From contig JACKLZ010000001.1 of NCBI GenBank assembly GCA_024235675.1, forward strand, positions 1 through 64,000: DNA of 64,000 nucleotides, given 5' to 3'. This stretch comes from Zoogloeaceae bacterium. Lineage in GTDB: Bacteria > Pseudomonadota > Gammaproteobacteria > Burkholderiales > Rhodocyclaceae. Below the pieces are notes generated by a model. That model worked only from the letters and a program-made list of their open reading frames with translations. It made no database searches and had not been told where the DNA came from. Position 1 is the first letter of the stretch, and every line of letters begins with the position of its first letter. The position numbers and the translations under genes were made by a program. Positions 17,236 through 26,261 of this stretch are shown one piece after another.

Positions 17236-18558
17236 ATGAAAGTGACGGTAATCGGTACCGGCTATGTGGGCCTGGTGTCTGGCGCCTGCCTGGCTGACGT
17301 GGGTAATGATGTGTTGTGCCTGGATGTTGATCCGGCCAAGATCAAGATTCTTGAAGACGGTGGTATTCCCATTCATGAGCCGGGGCTGCATGAAATTGTC
17401 CGCCGTAACGTTGAGGCGGGGCGACTGTCTTTCACCACTGATGTTGAAAAAGCGGCCAAATGGGGCGTGACGCAGTTCATCGCCGTCGGCACGCCGCCGG
17501 ACGAAGACGGTTCGGCTGACCTCAAGTATGTGATCGCCGCCGCGCGCAATATCGGCAAGCACATGGACGGCTTCCGGGTGATCGTGGACAAGTCCACGGT
17601 GCCGGTGGGAACCGCCGACAAGGTGCGCGCTGCGGTGGCCGAAGAGTTGGCCAAGCGTGGCAGCACGGTGGAATTCAGCGTGGTGTCGAATCCCGAGTTC
17701 CTGAAAGAGGGCGCGGCGATTGAGGACTTCATGCGTCCGGACCGCATCGTGGTGGGCGCCGAAGAGCCGCAGGCCATCGAGCTGATGCGTCAGTTGTATG
17801 CGCCCTTCCAGCGCAATCACGATCGTCTGGTGTTCATGGATGTGCGCAGCGCCGAGCTCACCAAATACGCTGCAAACGCCATGCTGGCAACGCGGATCAG
17901 TTTCATGAACGAGTTGGCCAATCTGGCCGAAACGCTCGGCGCTGATATCGAACTGGTGCGTCAGGGCATCGGTTCGGACCCGCGCATCGGCTGGCACTTC
18001 TTGTATGCCGGCTGCGGTTACGGCGGCTCGTGCTTCCCGAAAGACGTGAAAGCGCTGATCCGTACCGGTACCGAATACGGCCACGACCTCAAGTTGCTGA
18101 GCGCCGTGGAGGCCGCCAACGAAATTCAAAAGCATGTGCTGGTCGACAAGATCGTAAGTCGCTTCGGCGAGGACCTGACCGGTCGCCATTTCGCATTGTG
18201 GGGCCTGGCCTTCAAGCCGAATACCGACGACATGCGTGATGCGCCCAGCCGCGTGATCATCCATGAGCTGTTCAAGCGCGGCGCGACGGTTGCCGCTTAC
18301 GATCCGGTCGCCATGCAGGAAGCCGAGCGTATTTTTGGTGACGAACCCCGCCTGAGCTATGCCGGTCGCCCCAAGAGCACGCTCGATAATGCCGACGCGC
18401 TGGTGATCGTGACTGAGTGGAAAGAATTCCGCAGTCCCGATTTTGACGCCATCAAATCGCGTCTCAAGCAGCCGGTCATGTTCGACGGGCGCAACATGTA
18501 CGACCCCGCGTTGATCCGCGCCGAAGGCATCGAATATTTCGGTATCGGGCGCGGCTGA
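17236..18558 (+). CDS. ugd: UDP-glucose 6-dehydrogenase
   Basis: Oxidises UDP-glucose to UDP-glucuronate using NAD, feeding capsule or LPS sugars. It has 440 residues. The N-terminal Rossmann fold begins MKVTVIGTGYVGLVSGACLA, and the catalytic cysteine is Cys266 in GYGGSCFPKD. The C-terminal UDP-binding domain carries FKPNTDDMRDAPS. GAGGA lies before the ATG. One base separates its stop from rfaE1. Confidence 0.95.
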   Translation: MKVTVIGTGYVGLVSGACLADVGNDVLCLDVDPAKIKILEDGGIPIHEPGLHEIVRRNVEAGRLSFTTDVEKAAKWGVTQFIAVGTPPDEDGSADLKYVIAAARNIGKHMDGFRVIVDKSTVPVGTADKVRAAVAEELAKRGSTVEFSVVSNPEFLKEGAAIEDFMRPDRIVVGAEEPQAIELMRQLYAPFQRNHDRLVFMDVRSAELTKYAANAMLATRISFMNELANLAETLGADIELVRQGIGSDPRIGWHFLYAGCGYGGSCFPKDVKALIRTGTEYGHDLKLLSAVEAANEIQKHVLVDKIVSRFGEDLTGRHFALWGLAFKPNTDDMRDAPSRVIIHELFKRGATVAAYDPVAMQEAERIFGDEPRLSYAGRPKSTLDNADALVIVTEWKEFRSPDFDAIKSRLKQPVMFDGRNMYDPALIRAEGIEYFGIGRG

Positions 18559-18559
18559 C

Positions 18560-19504
18560 ATGAGCGGCCGCGACGTGCTGCCGGCGACCTCGGCAGCGCG
18601 CATTCTTGTTGTCGGTGATGTCATGCTGGACCGCTACTGGTTCGGTGACGTCAGCCGGATTTCGCCCGAAGCGCCGGTGCCTATCGTACGCATGACCCGC
18701 GCCGAAGATCGCCCTGGCGGCGCGGCCAACGTGGCGCGCAACGCCTCGGCGCTGGGGACGCAGGTGTCCTTGTTGTCGGTGGTTGGACAGGATGAGGCGG
18801 GCGACAGCCTCGATCGCTTGCTGGCCGAATCGGCGGTAAGCGCTCATCTGTTTCGCGACGACAGCGTTCAGACCACGCTCAAACTGCGAGTGATTGGCAG
18901 AAGTCAGCAGCTCTTGCGTATCGACTTCGAGCAGCGCCCCCAAGCCGAGGTGCTGGCAGCCAAGCTCGATACCTACAAGCAATTGTTGTCCGCCCATGAT
19001 CTGGTGCTGATTTCCGACTACGACAAGGGCGCACTGGATCACGTCGAAGTGATGATCCGGCTCGCCAAAGAAGCGGGCAAGCCGGTGCTTGTCGACCCCA
19101 AGGGCGATGACTTCACCCGGTATGCCGGTGCGACCGTCTTGACGCCGAATCGGGGCGAGCTTCAGGGGATTGTCGGGCGCTGGCGCTCCGAGGCTGATCT
19201 GGCCGCGCGCGTCGAGGCGCTGCGCAAAGACCTGTCGATTGGTGCGGTGTTGCTGACCCGGTCCGAAGAGGGCATGACGCTGTTTGATGAAAATGGCGTG
19301 AGTCATGAACCGACGCGCGCCCGCGAGGTCTTTGATGTATCGGGCGCCGGCGACACCGTGATCGCGACCTTTGCCGTGATGCTGGCCTGCGGCCTGTCTG
19401 CCCCGGATGCCATGCATTGGGCCAATCTTGCTGCCGGCGTCGTTGTCGGCAAACTCGGAACGGCGGTCGTTTCGCTGGATGAACTGCGCGCCAGCGCGTC
19501 TTGA
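18560..19504 (+). CDS. rfaE1: Heptose-7-phosphate kinase (RfaE domain I, stand-alone)
   Basis: A PfkB-family sugar kinase of 314 residues that phosphorylates D-glycero-beta-D-manno-heptose 7-phosphate at position 1 in ADP-heptose synthesis for the LPS core. Motifs include VGDVMLDRYWFGDVSRISPE, DRPGGAANVARN and the catalytic DVSGAGDTV. In E. coli this domain is fused to an adenylyltransferase (HldE); here it ends after the kinase, so the second activity (RfaE2) must be encoded elsewhere. hldD, often found between this gene and cysM, is absent. Confidence 0.93.
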   Translation: MSGRDVLPATSAARILVVGDVMLDRYWFGDVSRISPEAPVPIVRMTRAEDRPGGAANVARNASALGTQVSLLSVVGQDEAGDSLDRLLAESAVSAHLFRDDSVQTTLKLRVIGRSQQLLRIDFEQRPQAEVLAAKLDTYKQLLSAHDLVLISDYDKGALDHVEVMIRLAKEAGKPVLVDPKGDDFTRYAGATVLTPNRGELQGIVGRWRSEADLAARVEALRKDLSIGAVLLTRSEEGMTLFDENGVSHEPTRAREVFDVSGAGDTVIATFAVMLACGLSAPDAMHWANLAAGVVVGKLGTAVVSLDELRASAS

Positions 19505-19528
19505 CGCTGCGTAAGCACTGGAAAACGG

Positions 19529-20419
19529 ATGCAATTCAAAACCCTTGAAGACTATGTTGGCGAGACGCCTCTGGTACGCCTCAAACGAATCAACGCCGGC
19601 GACGGCAATGTGATTCTCGCCAAGCTCGAGGGCAACAACCCCGCGGGTTCGGTCAAAGACCGGCCCGCGATGTCCATGATTCTGCGCGCCGAAGCCGCGG
19701 GCCGTATTCGGCCCGGCGATACACTGATCGAAGCCACCAGTGGCAACACCGGCATCGCGCTGGCCATGGCGGCGGCGATTCGGGGGTACCGGATGATTCT
19801 GGTCATGCCCGAGAATCAGAGCGTCGAGCGCCGCCAGACGATGCGGGCCTTCGGCGCTGAATTGATCCTGACGCCCAAAAGTGGCGGCATGGAAGTGGCA
19901 CGCGACATGGCAACCCGGATGCGGGACGACGGCGAGGGCGTGATCCTCGACCAGTTCGGCAACCCGGACAACCCGGAGGCGCATTTCGAGGGCACGGGCC
20001 CCGAGTTGTGGCGCCAGACCGACGGGCGAATCACCCATTTCGTCAGCTCCATGGGCACGACTGGCACCATCATGGGCACGTCTCGCTATCTCAAGCAGCA
20101 GAATGCCAAGATCGAAATCATCGGTTGCGAGCCGGCCGATGGCGCGCAAATTCCCGGCATTCGAAAGTGGCCCGAGGCGTATCTGCCGACGATCTACGAT
20201 GCATCGCGCGTCGATCGTATCGAGCCCGTGACTCAGGCCGATGCCGAAGAAATGACCCGCCGACTCGCTCGCGAAGAAGGCATTTTTGCTGGTATTTCGT
20301 CCGGCGGCGCCATGCATGTGGCCTTGCGGATCGCCGCTCAGGTGAGCAATGCGGTCATCGTGAGCATTGTCTGTGACCGTGGTGATCGCTATCTGTCGAC
20401 GGGTGTGTTCCCGGCCTGA
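19529..20419 (+). CDS. cysM: Cysteine synthase B
   Basis: A PLP enzyme that makes cysteine from O-acetylserine and sulfide or thiosulfate. It has 296 residues. The PLP lysine is Lys43 in NPAGSVKDRP; the phosphate loop and substrate loop appear in EATSGNTGIALAMAAA and the C-terminal GISSGGAM. The length and the wording around MVGETPL-like and RPGDTLIEATSG segments fit CysM rather than CysK. It is commonly found next to rfaE in betaproteobacteria. Its end overlaps the likely start of the YdbH-like gene. Confidence 0.93.
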   Translation: MQFKTLEDYVGETPLVRLKRINAGDGNVILAKLEGNNPAGSVKDRPAMSMILRAEAAGRIRPGDTLIEATSGNTGIALAMAAAIRGYRMILVMPENQSVERRQTMRAFGAELILTPKSGGMEVARDMATRMRDDGEGVILDQFGNPDNPEAHFEGTGPELWRQTDGRITHFVSSMGTTGTIMGTSRYLKQQNAKIEIIGCEPADGAQIPGIRKWPEAYLPTIYDASRVDRIEPVTQADAEEMTRRLAREEGIFAGISSGGAMHVALRIAAQVSNAVIVSIVCDRGDRYLSTGVFPA

Positions 20420-22397
20420 GCGTATTCACGGGTGGCGTCCGCCGCTCTGGCGGACGGGCCTGGCGTTGCTTCTGTGGGGGGCGTCAGCCTGGGCGGGCTT
20501 GCAACTCGACATTCACCAGATTGACCACCCGAGCTTTTCCGCGCGTGGCGTGAGTCTGTTGCTGGAGGGGTCGGCCGGACGGATTCGGCTTGATCGATTC
20601 GCCGCGGCGGGCCGACAGTGGCATGGCGTGCAACTCGATTGTCGCCGCTTGCGGCTGGACGATGGACGTATCCAGTGTGCCTATGCGCGGATCAGCGGCG
20701 TGCCTGAACTGGCCGACGCCCGACTCAATCTCGACTTCTCGACCCAAACCCGTTCAGGGCACTTCACGGCGCAATTCGCTGGCGAGGCACGGCTCACGGC
20801 GACGTTAACGGCCAACTCGGCGCTGGATATCAGGTTCGAGCAGTTGCCGCTCGCGCTATTGGGGCGATTCTGGCCGGCGGCGGGTCAATGGAAGCCGTCA
20901 GGCGCGCTGACCGGTCGTGCCGGTTTTGATGGACGGCAGTTTTCGGTGAACGCAACACTTGAAAATGCCGGATTCTCCGATGTTTCAGGTAATCATGCCG
21001 CCGAAGCGTTGGCCGGCGATGTGCGTTTGAACGCCCTGCGCCGTGGTGATGCATGGACTTGGAAGATGCGCGCTGCGTGGACCGGTGGTGGGGTTTTCTG
21101 GGATCCCGTGTTTGTGCCGCCGGGCGTGTCACTGGTGGCCGAAGGTCAGGCCTCCGATCAGCGCGTTGATATTTTTTCCTCGCGGATTGAGGCGCCCGGT
21201 GTTTCGCATATTTCGGGGAAAGGGCAGTTCGATATTGCCGGGCGTCGAATCATCGACGCAGCGGTGTCGGTCAGCCACGCGGATCTGGCGGTGGTGGTGC
21301 CGCAGTTCGTCTTGCCCGTCGTTGCGCCCGCCCAAACGGAGCGTTGGCAGGTGGCAGGCTGGGCGGATGTCGATGTCCGGTGGCTGGGTGGAGAGCTTCA
21401 AGGTGTTGATGTCGGGCTCGACCAGGTCGGCTTTGCGTATCTGGGGCAGCGTTTCCGGGTCGGGCCCTTGTCGGGTCGTCTGCCATGGCATCGGGACGCG
21501 TCGGTCGAGGGGCATCTTCAGGTCGATGGCCTGCATTGGCAAAAACTCGATTTCGCGCCTTTTTTTCTGAATATGGCGGTCGCGCAGGGCAATATCACGG
21601 TCGCGCCGGCGCGATTGCCCGTGCTGGACGGGGCGATCATCATTGATCACCTCACGGTGGTGAACGGCGATGAGGGGTGGCAGGGCCGGGGCGGCTTCTT
21701 CATGGAGCCGGTGTCGATGCGTGCTCTGACCGCGGCGCTGGACCTGCCGGAAATGGTGGGGACCTTGTCGGCTTCGATTCCCGGTTTGCTGGTGACGCCG
21801 CGCCGCGCGGCACTGGACGGCGCGCTGGTCATCGCCTTGTTTGATGGGTATGTGCAGGCAACGGGGTTGGAGGTGGTCGAGCCTTTTGGGCTGTTGCCGC
21901 GTTTGCGCGCCCATGTCGTGGCTGAGCATCTCGATATGGCGCAACTGACCGAAACCTTTTCTTTCGGCGCAGTCAGTGGCTTCGTGGATCTGGCGCTGAA
22001 CGATCTGCAGATGGCGGCCTGGAAACCTGTGCGCTTCGACGCCTCGGTGCGAAGTACGCCCGGCGACTATCCGCGGCGAATCAGCCAGCGTGCGGTGGAG
22101 CACATCACCGCGCTTGGTGGGCCGAGCGCGAGTGCGGCCATCCAGCGCAGTTTGTTGCAGTTCTTCAACGATTTTGGCTATCGGGAGATCGGTGTGGACT
22201 GCCGTCTTGCCAACGGTGTATGCCAAATGCAAGGCATTGAGGGCGCGGGCGCAGATTCGGCGCCGTTTACCATCGTGCGTGGCGGGGGCATCCCGGCGCT
22301 TAACGTCATCGGCTACAATCGGCGCGTGAACTGGGACGAGCTGATCGAGCGCGTCAAGGCGGCCATCGCCAGCGATGCGGCGCCGGTCATCAAGTGA
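20403..22397 (+). CDS. ydbH: YdbH-like AsmA-clan lipid-transport protein
   Basis: A large periplasm-spanning protein of about 664 residues, anchored by an N-terminal hydrophobic segment (RTGLALLLWGASAWA) and otherwise made of long beta-strand-rich sequence, as in the AsmA-like family (YdbH, TamB, YhdP). In E. coli these bridges carry phospholipids from inner to outer membrane. The identification rests on length, composition, the C-terminal part (SASAAIQRSLLQFFNDFGYREIGVDCRL, here split for length as SASAAIQRSLLQF and YREIGVDCRL) and the two genes after it, which match the ydbH-ynbE-ydbL set. The start is uncertain; GTG at 20403, inside cysM, gives a sensible signal-anchor. Confidence 0.75.
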   Translation: MCSRPERIHGWRPPLWRTGLALLLWGASAWAGLQLDIHQIDHPSFSARGVSLLLEGSAGRIRLDRFAAAGRQWHGVQLDCRRLRLDDGRIQCAYARISGVPELADARLNLDFSTQTRSGHFTAQFAGEARLTATLTANSALDIRFEQLPLALLGRFWPAAGQWKPSGALTGRAGFDGRQFSVNATLENAGFSDVSGNHAAEALAGDVRLNALRRGDAWTWKMRAAWTGGGVFWDPVFVPPGVSLVAEGQASDQRVDIFSSRIEAPGVSHISGKGQFDIAGRRIIDAAVSVSHADLAVVVPQFVLPVVAPAQTERWQVAGWADVDVRWLGGELQGVDVGLDQVGFAYLGQRFRVGPLSGRLPWHRDASVEGHLQVDGLHWQKLDFAPFFLNMAVAQGNITVAPARLPVLDGAIIIDHLTVVNGDEGWQGRGGFFMEPVSMRALTAALDLPEMVGTLSASIPGLLVTPRRAALDGALVIALFDGYVQATGLEVVEPFGLLPRLRAHVVAEHLDMAQLTETFSFGAVSGFVDLALNDLQMAAWKPVRFDASVRSTPGDYPRRISQRAVEHITALGGPSASAAIQRSLLQFFNDFGYREIGVDCRLANGVCQMQGIEGAGADSAPFTIVRGGGIPALNVIGYNRRVNWDELIERVKAAIASDAAPVIK

Positions 22398-22405
22398 GGA
22401 TAGAC

Positions 22406-22585
22406 ATGAAACCGGTATCGAATTGGGTTGCGGTGACGGCGTTCAGCCTGGCCATTGCGGGTTGCGTCACAATCAATATCTATTTTCCGGCGGCTGCGGC
22501 AGAGAAGGCGGCGGACCAGATCATCGACGAAGTCTGGCAACTCAAGCCCGAAGCCGCCACCAAGGAAGGAGCGCCCAGCCGATGA
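22406..22585 (+). CDS. Small lipoprotein in the YnbE position
   Basis: A 59-residue lipoprotein. After a short hydrophobic signal comes the lipobox-like AIAGC, then VTINIYFPAAAAEKAADQI. It has the place and size of YnbE in the ydbH-ynbE-ydbL operon, where YnbE forms outer-membrane partners for YdbH. The sequence after the cysteine resembles a betaproteobacterial form more than E. coli YnbE, so I leave the symbol blank. GAGGA lies 5 bases before the ATG at 22406. The stop overlaps ydbL (ATGA). Confidence 0.75.
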   Translation: MKPVSNWVAVTAFSLAIAGCVTINIYFPAAAAEKAADQIIDEVWQLKPEAATKEGAPSR

Positions 22586-22995
22586 AATCCGTTTGGAAAA
22601 CCGTGTTTGTTGCCAGCCTGCTGTCCGCGACTCTGGCGACTGCACAAGGGAATCTCGAGATCGATACGCCTGCGATTTCGGCGATCAAATCGTCCATGTC
22701 GCAGCGGCATGCGCAACTGGCGCCCCTGTATGCGTCCGGCGCGGTCGGTCTGAAGTCGGATGGATCGCTCGCCGTTCATGACGCCAATGTCGTGCCGCTC
22801 GCGCAGCGTGGCAAGCTCAACGCGCTGGTGGCGGCCGAGAACAATGACCGCACGGCACTCTACCGCGAGATAGCCACGGCCAACGGCCACCCCGAATGGG
22901 CGGGCGATATCCGCAATACCTTCGCGCAGCGCTGGATCGACAAGGCGCCTGGCGGTTGGTGGGTGGAAGGCTCGCGGGGCTGGGCGCGCAAGTGA
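22582..22995 (+). CDS. ydbL: YdbL family periplasmic protein (DUF1318)
   Basis: A 137-residue exported protein: signal peptide about 1-22 (VFVASLLSATLATA), then a small helical domain of the DUF1318/YdbL type. Recognisable parts are YASGAVGLKSDGSLAVHD, LVAAENNDRTALYREIA and the C-terminal QRWIDKAPGGWWVE. In E. coli YdbL is the periplasmic chaperone-like partner of YdbH and YnbE, helping keep YnbE from over-assembling. It has AAGGAAGGAG before its ATG and overlaps both neighbours by 4 bases. Confidence 0.85.
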   Translation: MKSVWKTVFVASLLSATLATAQGNLEIDTPAISAIKSSMSQRHAQLAPLYASGAVGLKSDGSLAVHDANVVPLAQRGKLNALVAAENNDRTALYREIATANGHPEWAGDIRNTFAQRWIDKAPGGWWVEGSRGWARK

Positions 22996-23783
22996 GTGCC
23001 GTCCTCATCTTCGATATCGAGACGATTCCCGATGTGGCGGGGCTGCGTCGTTTGCACGATCTGCCTGACGATCTCGCCGATGACGAAGTGGCTGAGCTCG
23101 CCATGCAGCGGCGCCGCGCAGCGACCGGGAATGATTTTCTGCCGCACTACCTTCAGCGCATCGTCACCATTTCCTGTGTTTTTCGTGATGCGGCGCAGTT
23201 CAAGGTGTTTTCGCTCTCCGAGCCTGATTCGGATGAGGCGGGCATCATCCAGCGCTTCTTCGATGGTATCGAGCGCTTCACGCCACAAATTGTTTCATGG
23301 AATGGTGGCGGATTTGATCTGCCGGTGCTTCACTACCGAGGCCTGTTGCACGGGGTGAGTGCCCCGCGCTACTGGGAGATGGGTGAAGGGGATTCGCGCG
23401 ACGCGCGCGATTTCAAGTGGAACAACTACATCAGCCGCTATCACAGCCGGCATCTGGATTTGATGGATTTGTTGGCCTTGTACCAGCCACGCGCCAATGC
23501 GCCGCTGGACGTGCTGGCCAAGCTGATGGGTTTTCCGGGCAAGCTCGGCATGGACGGCTCCGCGGTGTGGGGGGCGTATCAGGAGGGGCGGATCGCTGAA
23601 ATCCGGGACTACTGTGAAACGGATGTCGTTAACACCTATCTGGTGTATTTGCGCTTTCAACGCATGCGCGGAGTCATGTTGGCCGAGGAGTACGAGGCCG
23701 AGCTGGCCGTGGTGCGCACTGCATTGAAGTCGATCGGCGCGCCGCACTGGGAGGCCTTCCTGGCGCAGTGGCCCGAGTCATGA
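22992..23783 (+). CDS. Predicted 3'-5' exonuclease (PolB-like, DEDD fold)
   Basis: A 263-residue protein of the predicted PolB-like 3'-5' exonuclease family (RNase H fold). The DEDD motifs are visible: IFDIETIPD near the N-terminus, SWNGGGFDLPVL in the middle and YCETDVVNTY near residue 215. It has no polymerase domain. The likely start is GTG at 22992, overlapping the ydbL stop (GTGA). The biological substrate is unknown; its place after ydbL seems to be a matter of operon packing. Confidence 0.85.
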   Translation: MSAVLIFDIETIPDVAGLRRLHDLPDDLADDEVAELAMQRRRAATGNDFLPHYLQRIVTISCVFRDAAQFKVFSLSEPDSDEAGIIQRFFDGIERFTPQIVSWNGGGFDLPVLHYRGLLHGVSAPRYWEMGEGDSRDARDFKWNNYISRYHSRHLDLMDLLALYQPRANAPLDVLAKLMGFPGKLGMDGSAVWGAYQEGRIAEIRDYCETDVVNTYLVYLRFQRMRGVMLAEEYEAELAVVRTALKSIGAPHWEAFLAQWPES

Positions 23784-23808
23784 ATTTGTCACTGGAGCAT
23801 CGAATACT

Positions 23809-24051
23809 ATGGGAATCATCTGGGCGATCCTGATCGGATTGGTGGTTGGCGTGCTGGCGAAATTTCTGCATCCGGGCAAGGAAGACCTCGGATTGGTGAT
23901 GACGGCGCTGCTGGGCATTGCAGGTTCGATGGTCGCGAGTTTCGGCGGACAGGCGCTCGGGATCTACCATCCGGGGCAGGGTGCGGGCTTTATTGGCGCG
24001 TTGATTGGTGCGGTATTGATTTTGTTTGTCTACACACGAATTAAGCGTTGA
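23809..24051 (+). CDS. GlsB/YeaQ/YmgE family small membrane protein
   Basis: An 80-residue protein with three hydrophobic stretches and little else: IIWAILIGLVVGVLAKFLHP at the start, a middle helix with LLGIAGSMVASFGG, and a final helix with GAGFIGALIGAVLI. These glycine motifs are those of the transglycosylase-associated (GlsB/YeaQ) family, often stress-induced. Its exact function is unknown. It is the last gene before tRNA-Val. Confidence 0.85.
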   Translation: MGIIWAILIGLVVGVLAKFLHPGKEDLGLVMTALLGIAGSMVASFGGQALGIYHPGQGAGFIGALIGAVLILFVYTRIKR

Positions 24052-24057
24052 AAGTAT

Positions 24058-24085
24058 TTGACAGCTGATTGGGTTCGGCTATAAT
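24058..24085 (+). promoter_or_regulatory. Sigma-70 promoter of tRNA-Val
   Basis: A perfect -35 TTGACA (24058-24063) and a perfect -10 TATAAT (24080-24085) are separated by 16 bases, placing transcription start about 6 bases before the tRNA 5' end. Confidence 0.88.
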
Positions 24086-24096
24086 TCGGCCTCCTT

Positions 24097-24173
24097 AGGC
24101 GCGTAGCTCAGCTGGTTAGAGCACCACCTTGACATGGTGGGGGTCGTTGGTTCGAGTCCAATCGCGCCTACCA
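24097..24173 (+). tRNA. tRNA-Val (anticodon GAC)
   Basis: A 77-nt cloverleaf. The acceptor arms AGGCGCG and CGCGCCT pair, the D-loop reads AGCTGGTTAGA, and the anticodon stem CCACC/GGTGG encloses TTGACAT (anticodon GAC). The T-arm reads GTTGGTTCGAGTCCAAT, and CCA is encoded. It has its own strong promoter. Confidence 0.96.
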
Positions 24174-24268
24174 AACATCTAAGGAGCGCATTGTCGTGGC
24201 TTTCCGAACTTGCACCGGTTGCAATAACTGAACAGGTCGAGTTTCACGACGTTTGCGTTGCGAACGAA

Positions 24269-24299
24269 AAAAGTGCGGCTCAGACCGCACTTTTTTTTT
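24269..24299 (+). terminator. Terminator before thrS
   Basis: An 8-bp stem AAGTGCGG-ctcaga-CCGCACTT runs into nine T. It lies about 100 bases after tRNA-Val and 18 bases before thrS, so it most likely ends the tRNA transcript. Because it is so close to thrS it could also act as an attenuator of that operon, but no leader structure was identified. Confidence 0.85.
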
Positions 24300-24317
24300 G
24301 CCTCAAAGGATTGAGTC

Positions 24318-26234
24318 ATGCCGAAGATCACGCTCCCCGACGGTTCCGTTCGAAGTTACGAGCAGCCGGTGACCGTCCTTGAAGTTGCTGCATCGATCGG
24401 CGAAGGGCTGGCGCGCGCCGCGCTGGCGGGCAAGGTCGATGGCGTTGTTGTCGATGTGTCCCATCAAATGGACGCCGACGCGGCGCTGAGCATCATCACC
24501 GCGAAAGATCCCGATGGCCTGGAAGTCATCCGCCACTCGACCGCCCACCTGCTGGCCTATGCCGTCAAGGAGTTGTACCCGGAAGCGCAGGTCACCATTG
24601 GTCCGGTGATCGAAAACGGTTTTTACTACGACTTCTCCTACGCGCGACCCTTTACACCCGAAGATCTGACCAAGATCGAGGCGCGCATGCGCGAGCTCGC
24701 CAAAAAAGACCTGCCCGTAGTGCGCGAGGTCTGGCAGCGTGACGAAGCCGTGGCCTTCTTCAAGTCGATTGGCGAGAACTACAAAGCCGAGATCATTGCG
24801 TCAATTCCGCAGGATCAGGCCGTGTCGCTGTACCGCGAAGGCGATTTTGTCGACCTGTGCCGTGGCCCGCACGTGCCCTCCACTGGCAAGCTGAAAGTCT
24901 TCAAACTCATGAAACTCGCGGGCGCCTACTGGCGTGGCGATTCGAAAAACGAGATGTTGCAGCGGATTTACGGTACGGCCTGGGCCAGCAAGGACGACCA
25001 GGCCAACTACCTGCACATGCTCGAAGAAGCCGAAAAGCGCGATCACCGCAAAATTGGCAAACAGCTCGATCTGTTCCATCTGCAGGATGAGGCGCCGGGC
25101 ATGGTGTTCTGGCACCCGCTGGGCTGGACGCTATGGCAACAAATTGAGCAGTACATGCGTAGTACGCTGAATGAGGCGGGCTATCAGGAGGTGAAGACGC
25201 CTTTCATGATGGATCGCGCGCTGTGGGAACGTTCCGGCCACTGGGAAAACTACCGCGAGAACATGTTCACCACGGAGTCGGAGAAGCGGGATTACGCCGT
25301 CAAGCCGATGAACTGCCCCGGCCATGTGGAGATTTTCAACCACGGTCTGCATTCCTACCGCGATCTGCCGCTGCGCCTGGCTGAGTTTGGCTCGTGCCAT
25401 CGCAACGAGCCTTCCGGCGCGCTGCATGGCTTGATGCGTGTGCGTGGTTTTGTGCAGGACGATGCCCACATTTTCTGCACCGAAGACCAGGTGGTCTCCG
25501 AGGTGCGTGACTTCAACGAACTGCTGATGCGTGTGTATCGCGATTTCGGCTTTACGGAAGTCGACGTCAAGCTGTCGCTTCGCCCCGAAAAGCGTGCTGG
25601 TTCGGATGCGGTCTGGGACAAGGCCGAAGACGGATTGCGTGAGGCGCTGGCCTCGTCCGGCGTGAGTTGGGAAGAACTCGAAGGCGAGGGCGCCTTCTAC
25701 GGTCCGAAGATCGAATATCACATCAAGGACGCGCTTGGACGCTCCTGGCAATGCGGCACCATGCAGCTCGACTTCGTGCTGCCTGAGCGCCTGGATGCCG
25801 AGTATGTGACCGAAGGAAACAGCCGCGCACGCCCGGTAATGCTGCATCGCGCCATTCTGGGGTCGATGGAGCGCTTCATTGGCATTCTGATCGAAAACCA
25901 CGCCGGCCACTTCCCGTTTTGGCTCGCGCCGGTTCAGGCCGTTGCGATGAATATCTCCGATCCGCAGTCCGACTATGTAAAATCGGTGACAAGCCGGCTT
26001 CAGAAAGCTGGTTTTCGGGTCGTTTCAGATTTGCGGAACGAGAAAATTACATATAAAATCCGCGAACATAGCGTACGCCGCCTGCCGTATCAGCTTGTCA
26101 TCGGTGACAAGGAAAAAGAAGCAGGATTGGTTGCCGTGCGTGCCCGAGGCGGTCAAGACCTCGGTCAAATGTCCCTCGATTCGTTGATCGAGCGTTGGCA
26201 GCGTGAAGTTCTTACGCGCGCCGGCATGGACTGA
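24318..26234 (+). CDS. thrS: Threonine-tRNA ligase
   Basis: A class II aminoacyl-tRNA synthetase of 638 residues. It has an N-terminal TGS domain (MPKITLPDGSVRSYEQPVT), an editing domain with HSTAHLLAYAVKELYP, a catalytic core including MNCPGHVEIF and FGSCHRNEPSG (zinc and motif 2) and HRAILGSMERFIGILIE (motif 3), and a C-terminal anticodon-binding domain. It begins the thrS-infC-rpmI-rplT-pheST-ihfA cluster conserved in proteobacteria. AAAGGA precedes the ATG. Confidence 0.98.
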   Translation: MPKITLPDGSVRSYEQPVTVLEVAASIGEGLARAALAGKVDGVVVDVSHQMDADAALSIITAKDPDGLEVIRHSTAHLLAYAVKELYPEAQVTIGPVIENGFYYDFSYARPFTPEDLTKIEARMRELAKKDLPVVREVWQRDEAVAFFKSIGENYKAEIIASIPQDQAVSLYREGDFVDLCRGPHVPSTGKLKVFKLMKLAGAYWRGDSKNEMLQRIYGTAWASKDDQANYLHMLEEAEKRDHRKIGKQLDLFHLQDEAPGMVFWHPLGWTLWQQIEQYMRSTLNEAGYQEVKTPFMMDRALWERSGHWENYRENMFTTESEKRDYAVKPMNCPGHVEIFNHGLHSYRDLPLRLAEFGSCHRNEPSGALHGLMRVRGFVQDDAHIFCTEDQVVSEVRDFNELLMRVYRDFGFTEVDVKLSLRPEKRAGSDAVWDKAEDGLREALASSGVSWEELEGEGAFYGPKIEYHIKDALGRSWQCGTMQLDFVLPERLDAEYVTEGNSRARPVMLHRAILGSMERFIGILIENHAGHFPFWLAPVQAVAMNISDPQSDYVKSVTSRLQKAGFRVVSDLRNEKITYKIREHSVRRLPYQLVIGDKEKEAGLVAVRARGGQDLGQMSLDSLIERWQREVLTRAGMD

Positions 26235-26261
26235 TTTTGTTCGAATTTGGAGAGTTGAACC

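Noticed and set aside
18476..20317. A 613-codon minus-strand frame over ugd, rfaE1 and cysM.
   Set aside because: It crosses three certain genes on the plus strand and has no recognisable domain; a GC-driven shadow.
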